In this document: piece by piece, positions 1 to 5,349 of the stretch
How the letters are laid out: each line of letters opens with the position of its first letter
Numbering within the stretch: position 1 is the first letter of the stretch
NCBI GenBank assembly: GCA_020846955.1
Contig: JADLCZ010000039.1
Coordinates: 1-14,555, forward strand
DNA length: 14,555 nucleotides
Direction: 5' to 3'
DNA from: Candidatus Nomurabacteria bacterium
GTDB lineage: Bacteria; Patescibacteriota; Minisyncoccia; Phycocordibacterales; UBA9973
The notes under the pieces: generated by a model
Databases searched by the model: none
Seen by the model: the letters and a program-made list of their open reading frames with translations, nothing else
Told to the model about the DNA's origin: nothing
Position numbers and translations under genes: made by a program

Positions 1-311
1 CCGATGCCAACCCATATTTAGTAATGTATACAATCGTCCGCACAGGCTTGGAAGGCAAGAAGCTCGTGAAAGACAAAGACAAGCGTGACCGCCTACGATT
101 CCTCCCCGACAACATAAATGATGCGATCAAATTGTTTAAAGCCAGCGACTTTATAGGCAAAATCTTGGATACAACAAATCAAGATAAATATACAGAATAT
201 AAACAAGCTGTAGCAGATAGGAGTCCAAAAGCGCTCGGAGTACTCATCAAACCATCCGAGATAATATACCATCATGAAGTTACCAATCAAGTCCTTTGGA
301 ATAAATTCTAA
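1..311 (+). CDS. glnA: glutamine synthetase, C-terminal part (5' end outside window)
   Basis: The reading frame is already open at the left edge and ends at TAA (309-311). From position 3 it reads DANPYLVMYTIVRTGLEGKK, matching the conserved NPY segment of the glutamine synthetase catalytic domain. The following DRLRFLPDNINDAI resembles the family's 'LP..L.eA' stretch shortly before the C-terminus. The enzyme makes glutamine from glutamate, ammonia and ATP in the cytoplasm. About 102 residues are visible, so the active-site glutamates and most of the ATP-binding region lie upstream and cannot be inspected. The tail (HHEVTNQVLWNKF) differs from the usual GSI ending, so the subtype is left open. 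The ATG at 24 is internal to the protein and not a start. The gene ends against a shared terminator with the convergent gene. Confidence 0.78.
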   Translation, partial: DANPYLVMYTIVRTGLEGKKLVKDKDKRDRLRFLPDNINDAIKLFKASDFIGKILDTTNQDKYTEYKQAVADRSPKALGVLIKPSEIIYHHEVTNQVLWNKF

Positions 312-313
312 AA

Positions 314-345
314 ATAAAAATCACTCCAGTCGGAGTGATTTTTAT
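314..345. terminator. bidirectional terminator between convergent genes
   Basis: A 14-bp perfect stem (314-327 with 332-345; core TCACTCC/GGAGTGA) carries an AGTC loop and is flanked by A-runs on the left and T-runs on the right. It can therefore act as an intrinsic terminator in both directions. The stop codon of the minus-strand gene (342-344) lies inside the right arm. The AGTC loop is the same as in the convergent terminator at 9241-9271. Confidence 0.85.
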
Positions 346-758
346 TCATGTTTTTTATTTTCTATAAATCTTATTAACTGTTGTCTTTTTTCCTCATCGT
401 GTATCCCATCTAGTGCTTCATTAAATAATTCATTTTCTAATCTCTGAAATTCTTCATGGACAAAACTATCAAGGGACTCTTTTTTGATTTTACCTGTATT
501 TTCTAAATACAACTTATCTCGGAGAGCCTTTTCCCAATCACCCAATAATTTAATAGTATTTGGATCATAGCAGTCAAATTTGATCAATGCATCTATGATT
601 TCTTCTTCAATACCTTGTTCTTTTCCTCTTTCTGGGGTAACAGCTGGAGCGATATGATCGGAAGAGTGAGGTGCTATATCATCACCCGCGCGACCAATTG
701 GTCTTGTTTCTTCGGTGTTTTCCTTAGGGTTTTCATTTGGTTTATCAAATTGTGACAT
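342..758 (-). CDS. hypothetical acidic protein, disordered N-terminus
   Basis: This 138-residue protein has no family I recognise. Residues 1-50 are rich in Pro, Glu, Asp and Asn and look disordered. Residues 50-138 are charged and mainly helical by composition (EEEIIDALIKF, LGDWEKALRDKLYLEN, EEFQRLENELFNEAL), ending in a basic tail. There is no signal peptide, membrane segment or cysteine cluster; it has a single Cys. The start at 758 is supported by an extended -10 (TGCTATACT) that ends exactly 6 nt before the ATG, so the transcript is predicted to begin at the start codon. No Shine-Dalgarno sequence is present. It converges on glutamine synthetase and shares its terminator. The reading frame is probably real because of the promoter, the terminator and the coherent composition. 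Confidence 0.7.
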   Translation of the reverse strand: MSQFDKPNENPKENTEETRPIGRAGDDIAPHSSDHIAPAVTPERGKEQGIEEEIIDALIKFDCYDPNTIKLLGDWEKALRDKLYLENTGKIKKESLDSFVHEEFQRLENELFNEALDGIHDEEKRQQLIRFIENKKHE

Positions 759-764
759 GTGTAT

Positions 765-773
765 AGTATAGCA
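765..773 (-). promoter_or_regulatory. extended -10 promoter, leaderless start
   Basis: On the minus strand this reads TGC-TATACT, an extended -10 element. Six nucleotides separate it from the ATG at 758, which places the expected +1 on the A of the start codon. No good -35 is visible, as is common for extended -10 promoters. Confidence 0.6.
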
Positions 774-807
774 TATTCATGTATAAAGGTGTTTTTAGAT
801 TAAATAT

Positions 808-835
808 TTGCAAAAATCGTAAAATAAGGTAATAT
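808..835 (+). promoter_or_regulatory. probable promoter of tRNA-Ala
   Basis: TTGCAA (808-813), a 16-bp spacer and TAATAT (830-835). The predicted start near 842 gives a leader of about 29 nt before the mature tRNA. Confidence 0.5.
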
Positions 836-870
836 ATGGGGATATTCAGTTGTTTCGATTTCTGATATAT

Positions 871-946
871 GGGCCGTTAGCTCATCTGGTAGAGCACCTC
901 ATTTGCAATGAGGGGGTGGCAGGTTCGAGTCCTGTACGGTCCACCA
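871..946 (+). tRNA. tRNA-Ala (anticodon UGC)
   Basis: This is a full cloverleaf of 76 nt with an encoded CCA (944-946). The acceptor stem GGGCCGT pairs with ACGGTCC and contains the G3-U70 wobble (873/940), the identity element for alanyl-tRNA synthetase. The anticodon stem CCTCA/TGAGG (897-901/909-913) encloses the loop TTTGCAA, anticodon TGC at 904-906. The T-arm contains GGTTCGAGTCC. It decodes GCN alanine codons. Apparent reading frames on both strands across it are spurious. Confidence 0.97.
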
Positions 947-953
947 AAAAAAC

Positions 954-975
954 AAACACCGCGAGGTGTTTTTTT
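954..975 (+). terminator. intrinsic terminator of tRNA-Ala
   Basis: Stem AAACACC/GGTGTTT (954-960/965-971) capped by GCGA, a GNRA-type tetraloop, and followed by a T-run to 975. The flanks extend the symmetry: GTGGACCGTA at 976-985 is the reverse complement of 935-944, the 3' strand of the tRNA acceptor stem. Confidence 0.85.
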
Positions 976-1068
976 GTGGACCGTAAGGAAATGCTGGGAG
1001 CATTTCCGTCAGGACGAGAAAACCTTGAGTATATCGCACGCATCCGCCATAGGCGGAGCGTACAATAC

Positions 1069-1092
1069 GAAAGGTGTACTGATCCTGTAAGG
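1069..1092 (+). repeat. 24-nt direct repeat, copy 1
   Basis: Identical to 1148-1171; it begins GAAAGGTGTACTGATC. Just downstream is the CTTGGG/CCCAAG hairpin. Confidence 0.9.
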
Positions 1093-1147
1093 TGAGCTTG
1101 GGGAGGGACCCAAGTGCAAGACCTTGAATATTTTGTACTCAAAAAGT

Positions 1148-1171
1148 GAAAGGTGTACTGATCCTGTAAGG
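1148..1171 (+). repeat. 24-nt direct repeat, copy 2
   Basis: Identical to 1069-1092, with a start-to-start distance of 79 nt. Two copies of the 15-nt GTCAGGACGAGAAAA module follow it. Confidence 0.9.
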
Positions 1172-1311
1172 AGAGAGATTCCTGTCAGGACGAGAAAAAG
1201 TCGAGGGAGAGATTCCTGTAAGTCAGGACGAGAAAACTTTTAAAAATTTGTGGTACTATTAGTTTATAATAATTAATATTATTATGTATTTAAACATATA
1301 AAAATAAATTC

Positions 1312-1566
1312 ATGCAAAGTTTCAAAGACCGAGTTTTAGAGATTGTTGCCAAAATTCCTAAAGGGAAGGTGATGACTTATAAACAAGTAGCACAAAGCGC
1401 CGGCTCGCCACGAGCTTGTCGAGTGGTTGGCTCTATAATGAAATCAAACTTCAATCCCAAAATCCCTTGCCACAGAGTAATAAGAATCGACGGCAAAGTA
1501 GGTGAATACAATCGCGGCCGCGCCGAAAAAATTAGAAAATTAAGGGCGGAAGAGGCGATAAAATAA
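1312..1566 (+). CDS. methylated-DNA--protein-cysteine alkyltransferase, minimal (MGMT/Ogt C-terminal domain)
   Basis: The 84-residue protein carries the suicide-acceptor motif PCHRV at residues 52-56 (Cys53). It is preceded by the DNA-binding helix-turn-helix region (MTYKQVAQSA, residues 21-30, with the conserved Tyr) and RACRVVGSIM, where the Arg in this family pushes the damaged base out. By family knowledge the Cys takes an alkyl group from O6-alkylguanine irreversibly. Full-length Ogt/Ada-C proteins are roughly 150-190 residues, so this is only the DNA-binding and catalytic domain with no N-terminal ribonuclease-like domain. The Cys separates it from the inactive Atl proteins. No Shine-Dalgarno is present. 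TATAAT lies at 1265-1270, but the leader would be about 35 nt, so the exact promoter is uncertain. Confidence 0.88.
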   Translation: MQSFKDRVLEIVAKIPKGKVMTYKQVAQSAGSPRACRVVGSIMKSNFNPKIPCHRVIRIDGKVGEYNRGRAEKIRKLRAEEAIK

Positions 1567-1588
1567 AGTGTTTGCTAAATAAATTATA

Positions 1589-1597
1589 TGGTAAAAT
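1589..1597 (+). promoter_or_regulatory. extended -10 promoter, leaderless start
   Basis: TGG-TAAAAT ends 6 nt before the ATG at 1604, placing +1 on the start codon. The -35 is weak. It would drive the MoaD/ThiS-like gene and radC. Confidence 0.55.
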
Positions 1598-1603
1598 AAT
1601 TCC

Positions 1604-1882
1604 ATGGACGATTTTTTAAAAGGTATGCCAAAATCAATATCAATCAAAGTTACCTTCGGTGAAAATTTACAAAAATTTACAAAAAATCCAGGTCACCCTG
1701 TAGTGATGAGCGAGGGTGTAAATTTTGGATTTTTACTTCAAAGTGTATTTATGGAATATCCTGAAATAAAGGAAAAGTGCAAACCTAGAGAATTGGAATT
1801 TACCATAAATGGATATTCACCGAAGATACATAGTCCCTTATTTGACGGTGACGAGGTTTATTTTGAATCAGTAAATAAATAA
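1604..1882 (+). CDS. MoaD/ThiS-like (ubiquitin-fold) small protein lacking the C-terminal Gly-Gly
   Basis: This 92-residue protein resembles the beta-grasp sulfur-carrier/ubiquitin-like superfamily. It has an N-terminal strand (SISIKVTFGENL, residues 11-22), a central helix region (FGFLLQSVFMEYPEIKEK) and the characteristic late strand PLFDGDEVYF (residues 78-87), which aligns by eye with the 'PLxDGDEVaF' segment of MoaD. In MoaD and ThiS a Gly-Gly tail follows and is adenylated. Here the protein ends ESVNK, so it cannot be activated at its own C-terminus in the usual way. No E1-like, MoaE-like or ThiF-like gene lies in the window. The radC gene starts 4 nt after its stop, so the two are very likely co-transcribed. 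The function is unknown and the fold assignment is from pattern only. Confidence 0.62.
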   Translation: MDDFLKGMPKSISIKVTFGENLQKFTKNPGHPVVMSEGVNFGFLLQSVFMEYPEIKEKCKPRELEFTINGYSPKIHSPLFDGDEVYFESVNK

Positions 1883-1886
1883 AATT

Positions 1887-2546
1887 ATGAAAATAAAAGA
1901 TTTACAAAAAATAGATCTACCTCGTGAAAAATTAGAGAAGTATGGCTCTGATAAATTAAAAAATTATGAGCTTTTTGCAATTATTTTAGGTTCTGGAATT
2001 AAAGGTTTAAATGTTCTTGAGCTTTCGAAAAAGATTTTATTAACAATAAATAAAGTTGGACTAAATAAAATCACCCTTGAGAATTTACTGGCTATAAAGG
2101 GTTTAGGGCAGGCGAAAGCTTCTCAAGTTTTTGCTTCTCTTGAAATCGGTAAAAGATTAAATACTGAAAATAGACCCGAAATACTTTCAGCTAGCGATGT
2201 TTGGAATTTTTGTGCAGATATAAGGGGTATGCAAAGGGAACACTTTGTGGCATTTTACTTAGATACTCAAAATCAATTAATTGAACGACAAACAATTTCA
2301 ATTGGTACATTGAATGCTTCATTGGTACATCCACGCGAGGTTTTTGAGCCAGCACTTACATTCCACGCTGCAAGTATTATAATTACCCACAATCACCCCT
2401 CTGGAGAGCTTAAGCCTTCACCTGAAGATATTGAGGTTACTAAAAGGCTAGTACAAGCTGGCAAAATAATTGGGATAGATATAATAGACCATATTATTTT
2501 AACCAAGAAGACTTACTTTAGTTTTCAACAAGCAAATATTCTATAG
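1887..2546 (+). CDS. radC: RadC family JAMM/MPN-domain protein
   Basis: A 219-residue protein of normal RadC length. The N-terminal part carries a helix-hairpin-helix-like segment (LLAIKGLGQAKASQVFASLE, about residues 67-86). The C-terminal half is the JAMM metalloprotease-like domain with THNHPSG (His168 and His170) followed by PSPEDIEVTKRL, giving the third ligand Asp181. These are the residues expected to hold a zinc ion in JAMM folds. The cellular role of RadC is unsettled: it was once linked to DNA repair, and members are frequent on mobile elements and in defence regions. It is encoded 4 nt downstream of the ubiquitin-fold gene with no Shine-Dalgarno and ends in TAG. No terminator is visible before the next promoter. 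Confidence 0.93.
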   Translation: MKIKDLQKIDLPREKLEKYGSDKLKNYELFAIILGSGIKGLNVLELSKKILLTINKVGLNKITLENLLAIKGLGQAKASQVFASLEIGKRLNTENRPEILSASDVWNFCADIRGMQREHFVAFYLDTQNQLIERQTISIGTLNASLVHPREVFEPALTFHAASIIITHNHPSGELKPSPEDIEVTKRLVQAGKIIGIDIIDHIILTKKTYFSFQQANIL

Positions 2547-2548
2547 GC

Positions 2549-2577
2549 TTGCTTTTAGAAACTAGGTACGCTATAAT
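2549..2577 (+). promoter_or_regulatory. promoter of the phd-relE toxin-antitoxin operon with possible operator
   Basis: TTGCTT (2549-2554), a 17-bp spacer and TATAAT (2572-2577), followed by 9 nt and then the ATG at 2587. This gives a leader of only 2-3 nt. GTAC at 2566-2569 and GTAC at 2578-2581 bracket the -10 symmetrically. That is where a Phd-type antitoxin would be expected to bind for autorepression (inference). Confidence 0.68.
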
Positions 2578-2586
2578 GTACATACT

Positions 2587-2958
2587 ATGATTAATGCAAA
2601 AACAACAATTTCAATTTCCGAAGCGCGTAAGCACATTTTCGAAATTGCTGAAGAAGTTCAGGTCCCACATAAGGTATATACTTTAACTGCCGATGGAGTC
2701 CCAAAGGCTGTTATTATATCCGCAGAAGAATACGAATCTTGGACCGAGACAATGGAAGTACTTCGTGATTGCCCTGATATTTTCGATCGTATTGCTGAAT
2801 CTGTTAGAGCCGTAAAGACTGGGGACTGGAGTAATTTTGTTACCCTTGAAGAATTAAGAAAAGACCTTGGTATTGTTGATATGGTCGCGGAAAAGCCAAA
2901 TAAAAAATATGGAATACAAAACAAGAATAGAAAAAAGAGCAAGAAAGCAAATTCTTAA
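2587..2958 (+). CDS. Phd/YefM-type antitoxin
   Basis: The N-terminal half is typical of the Phd/YefM family. ISISEARKHIFEIAEEVQ (residues 9-26) forms the DNA-binding, dimerising part, and VYTLTADGVPKAVIISAEEYESW matches the family's 'ltrrGkpvAVlvs.eeye' block. By family knowledge it neutralises the adjacent RelE-type toxin through its C-terminal region and represses its own promoter. At 123 residues it is longer than the usual 80-90. The extra C-terminal stretch (about residues 95-123) is lysine- and asparagine-rich and lies largely in the 50-nt overlap with the toxin gene. The start is supported by the promoter ending 9 nt upstream. Confidence 0.88.
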   Translation: MINAKTTISISEARKHIFEIAEEVQVPHKVYTLTADGVPKAVIISAEEYESWTETMEVLRDCPDIFDRIAESVRAVKTGDWSNFVTLEELRKDLGIVDMVAEKPNKKYGIQNKNRKKSKKANS

Positions 2959-3163
2959 GCTCCCAAGAAATTATCAAATAAAGGTTTACAATACCATTGT
3001 AGATTTAGGTGGTAATCCCTTTCAAGGGAAGAAACTTGAAGGTGAATTAAAAGGTCAATACTCAATTCGAGTATGGCCATATCGTATTATTTATCAAATA
3101 TACAAAAAAGAACTCATAATTTCTATTATTGATGTGGGGCACAGACAAGGGGTTTATAAATAA
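2909..3163 (+). CDS. RelE/ParE-superfamily toxin
   Basis: Starting at the ATG at 2909 the product is 84 residues and begins MEYKTRIEKRARKQILKLP, the standard start of a RelE/ParE fold. It ends RVWPYRIIYQIYKK...IISIIDVGHRQGVYK, matching the 'R...yRviY.i......v.v..vghR..vY' pattern. RelE members cleave mRNA in the ribosomal A site, while ParE members attack gyrase; the sequence alone does not decide. The frame is open further upstream (to 2867), but those residues do not match the family, so the internal start is preferred. It overlaps the antitoxin gene by 50 nt in another frame, which suggests translational coupling. Confidence 0.87.
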   Translation: MEYKTRIEKRARKQILKLPRNYQIKVYNTIVDLGGNPFQGKKLEGELKGQYSIRVWPYRIIYQIYKKELIISIIDVGHRQGVYK

Positions 3164-3172
3164 ATTTTATTA

Positions 3173-3181
3173 TGGTAAAGT
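3173..3181 (+). promoter_or_regulatory. possible extended -10 promoter before mod
   Basis: TGG-TAAAGT ends 10 nt before the mod ATG at 3192. It resembles the TGG-TAAAAT element at 1589-1597. Read-through from the toxin-antitoxin operon is equally possible, since no terminator separates them. Confidence 0.35.
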
Positions 3182-3191
3182 TTAGTTATTA

Positions 3192-5348
3192 ATGTCTAAA
3201 TACGATAAATACTCAAAGGAAGAACTTTTGGCCCTTGTTGAAAAACAAGATAATGAACTGGCGTCAAAAAAGTATGGCCTTGTTTGGGATTCAGAAAGGG
3301 AGCCTGAGCAAGTAGTTTTAGACTGTGAGCATAATGTTCCTGTTTTAAAACGAGTAAAAGGAAAAGAAATTAAAACTTCCCTGGATCAAGAAGATAATAT
3401 TTTAATCGAGGGTGATAATTATCACGCACTAACTGTTTTAAATTATACACATCAAGAAAAAATTGATGTTATTTATATCGACCCGCCATATAATACAGAA
3501 AATAAAGATTTTATTTATAATGATAGTTTTGTAAATAAGGAAGACGGGTTTCGTCATAGTAAGTGGCTAAACTTCATGGATAAAAGATTAAAATTAGCTA
3601 AACAATTATTAAAGCCAAACGGGCTCATTGCTGTATCAATAGATGATAATGAATTTGCTCACCTAAAATTACTTTTGGATGGTCTATTTGATGAAAAAAC
3701 AAAAGTTGTTGTGGTAAAGATGAGTGAGGCCTCTGGTTTAAAAATGGGTGCAGTTAAAAAAGCAGGTATAATTCCTAAGTATAAAGAATATTTAATTTTA
3801 GCGAAACAGAATGGAGTAAATGGTTTGTATTTTGATTATATTAAAAAAGCAAAGTGGGATGAGGAATATAATATATTTGTTGATAATTTTAGTCAAACTG
3901 ATAGAGATAATTTAAATGAATATTTTGAAAATGAGGAACTAAAAGAAACTGATCTTAAAACAATAGACAAGGATCTTTTAAAGAAAATAAAGCTTACGCC
4001 TGTTAATGAAAAATTAAAAGAATTAAAAATAAGTAAAATTGAAGATGTTTTAGAATGGAAGTATCAAAATGCATGGAGAATAATAAGAACAGCTGCATCA
4101 AGCTCTGTAAAAAAACTTGCTGATAAAAAAAGAAAAACTATAAATCAAGCAATTATAAGTGTTTTATCTAATAGAGATAAATTGTTATATCTTGTAAAAA
4201 ATGATTATGATTTAAAATCAAAACAACCCAGAGTGCAAATTATTTTTGCAGATAATAATTTATTGATGCACCCAGGAGATTTATGGGTAGACATAAAAAC
4301 AACAGGGCTTGATTCAGAGGGGGGTGTTAATTTTAAAAATGGTAAAAAACCACTGGAGTTTATAAAAAGGATAATAAAGACATGTTCTAATAAAGATGCT
4401 GTAATTTTAGATTTTTTTGCTGGGTCAGGAACGACTGGACATGCTGTACTAGATTTGAATAAACTTGACTCTGGGAATAGAAAATTTATTTTATGTACAT
4501 ACAATGAAGAGAATGGGACACAGGTAAAAATTGCTGAAGAATATTGTTATCCAAGAATTTTTAATTGTATTAATGGAAATAAAAATGTTAAAAAACTTGG
4601 GGGAAATTTACAATATTTTAAGACTGAATTAATAAAGAAAACAGACAACAAAGATCAGGCTCGGTTTGATTTGACTCAAAAATGTACAGAGATGCTTTGT
4701 TTGAAAGAAAATATTTTTAATTTAGAAAAAGAAAAAGAGGATTATAAAATTTTCTCCTCTAATAAAAAAGATAAATTCCTTTGTGTTTATTATAATCTAT
4801 ATGACGAAAGTTTTTGTGAGTTTGTAAAAGAAATCAAGAAATTAAAAGGAAAGAAACAAATATATGTTTTCTCAATTGATGGCAAAGTAGATAAAGATTT
4901 ATTTAAAGGAGTAAATGATTTTGAAGTTGAAGAAATTCCACAGAAAATTATTGATATCTATAAACAACTTGTAAAAATGAATATACCAGTAAAAGCCAAC
5001 ACTATTTTTCTTGATTTCGAAAAGGCTCAGAAGAAAGTTTTCGTAGAAAAAGATAAAGATGAAAGTGCTCGGATATTACGAATTGTACTTGAAAAAACCA
5101 TTCAAAAAATAGCCCAGAAAAATAGAATTAGTATATTTAAAGAAAATAACAAAGAAGAAAAAATAGCAATATTAAATGACAATTTGTATAATAGTAAGGT
5201 ATTAAAAAAGATTCAATGGGAAGAAAATAAATCTTATTTGGCAATAGGCAACCATGCTTCACATGGAGAATATGATGAATATAACCTGAATCAAATTGAA
5301 AGTTTTTATAAGTATGTACAGTTTTTATTTAATGATTTTGGAATGTAA
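3192..5348 (+). CDS. mod: type III restriction-modification system, Mod subunit (adenine-N6 methyltransferase)
   Basis: A 718-residue DNA methyltransferase of the beta class, with catalytic motif IV DPPYNT (residues 97-102) ahead of the AdoMet-binding motif I DFFAGSGTTGHAV (407-419). The N-terminal KYGLVWDSEREP and EGDNYHAL segments are typical of type III Mod proteins. Residues about 170-360 between the motifs are the likely target-recognition region. The C-terminal 250 residues are lysine-rich without a motif I recognise. Mod methylates one strand of an asymmetric site and also supplies sequence recognition for the Res complex. The AdoMet and catalytic motifs look intact. res starts 1 nt after its stop, so the two form one operon. 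No Shine-Dalgarno is visible. Confidence 0.95.
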   Translation: MSKYDKYSKEELLALVEKQDNELASKKYGLVWDSEREPEQVVLDCEHNVPVLKRVKGKEIKTSLDQEDNILIEGDNYHALTVLNYTHQEKIDVIYIDPPYNTENKDFIYNDSFVNKEDGFRHSKWLNFMDKRLKLAKQLLKPNGLIAVSIDDNEFAHLKLLLDGLFDEKTKVVVVKMSEASGLKMGAVKKAGIIPKYKEYLILAKQNGVNGLYFDYIKKAKWDEEYNIFVDNFSQTDRDNLNEYFENEELKETDLKTIDKDLLKKIKLTPVNEKLKELKISKIEDVLEWKYQNAWRIIRTAASSSVKKLADKKRKTINQAIISVLSNRDKLLYLVKNDYDLKSKQPRVQIIFADNNLLMHPGDLWVDIKTTGLDSEGGVNFKNGKKPLEFIKRIIKTCSNKDAVILDFFAGSGTTGHAVLDLNKLDSGNRKFILCTYNEENGTQVKIAEEYCYPRIFNCINGNKNVKKLGGNLQYFKTELIKKTDNKDQARFDLTQKCTEMLCLKENIFNLEKEKEDYKIFSSNKKDKFLCVYYNLYDESFCEFVKEIKKLKGKKQIYVFSIDGKVDKDLFKGVNDFEVEEIPQKIIDIYKQLVKMNIPVKANTIFLDFEKAQKKVFVEKDKDESARILRIVLEKTIQKIAQKNRISIFKENNKEEKIAILNDNLYNSKVLKKIQWEENKSYLAIGNHASHGEYDEYNLNQIESFYKYVQFLFNDFGM

Positions 5349-5349
5349 T

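Larger units (their letters stand above)
976..1237. repeat. intergenic mosaic of short direct repeats and hairpins
   Basis: The gene-free interval 947-1311 holds this array. A 24-nt sequence occurs identically at 1069-1092 and 1148-1171. A 15-nt sequence, GTCAGGACGAGAAAA, occurs at 1008-1022, 1184-1198 and 1222-1236. A shorter module GAGAGATTCCTGT occurs at 1173-1185 and 1207-1219. Between them sit hairpins: 987-995/999-1007 (9-bp perfect), 1038-1061 (TCCGCC/GGCGGA core with an outer ACGC/GCGT), 1097-1102/1109-1114 (CTTGGG/CCCAAG), and small TCCTG/CAGGA hairpins at 1180-1190 and 1214-1228. The stretch is richer in G+C than its flanks. It could be a decayed interspersed-repeat cluster or a structured RNA. 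No protein-coding signal is convincing. Confidence 0.7.

Noticed and set aside
976..985. Integration attachment site at tRNA-Ala
   Set aside because: The copy of the tRNA end is inverted rather than direct and only 10 nt long, and no integrase gene lies in the window.
850..1142. Open frames on both strands across tRNA-Ala (one containing VDRTGLEPATPS)
   Set aside because: They are translations of the tRNA and its flank, a familiar annotation artefact; the tRNA structure explains the sequence fully.
1008..1236. Repeat cluster as a CRISPR array
   Set aside because: Only two or three short copies occur at irregular spacing, with variable sequence between and no cas gene; the copies are not CRISPR-like.
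4319..4324. Run of six Gs inside mod as a phase-variation tract
   Set aside because: Six Gs are short for slippage switching, and the reading frame is intact; no longer tandem repeat occurs in mod.
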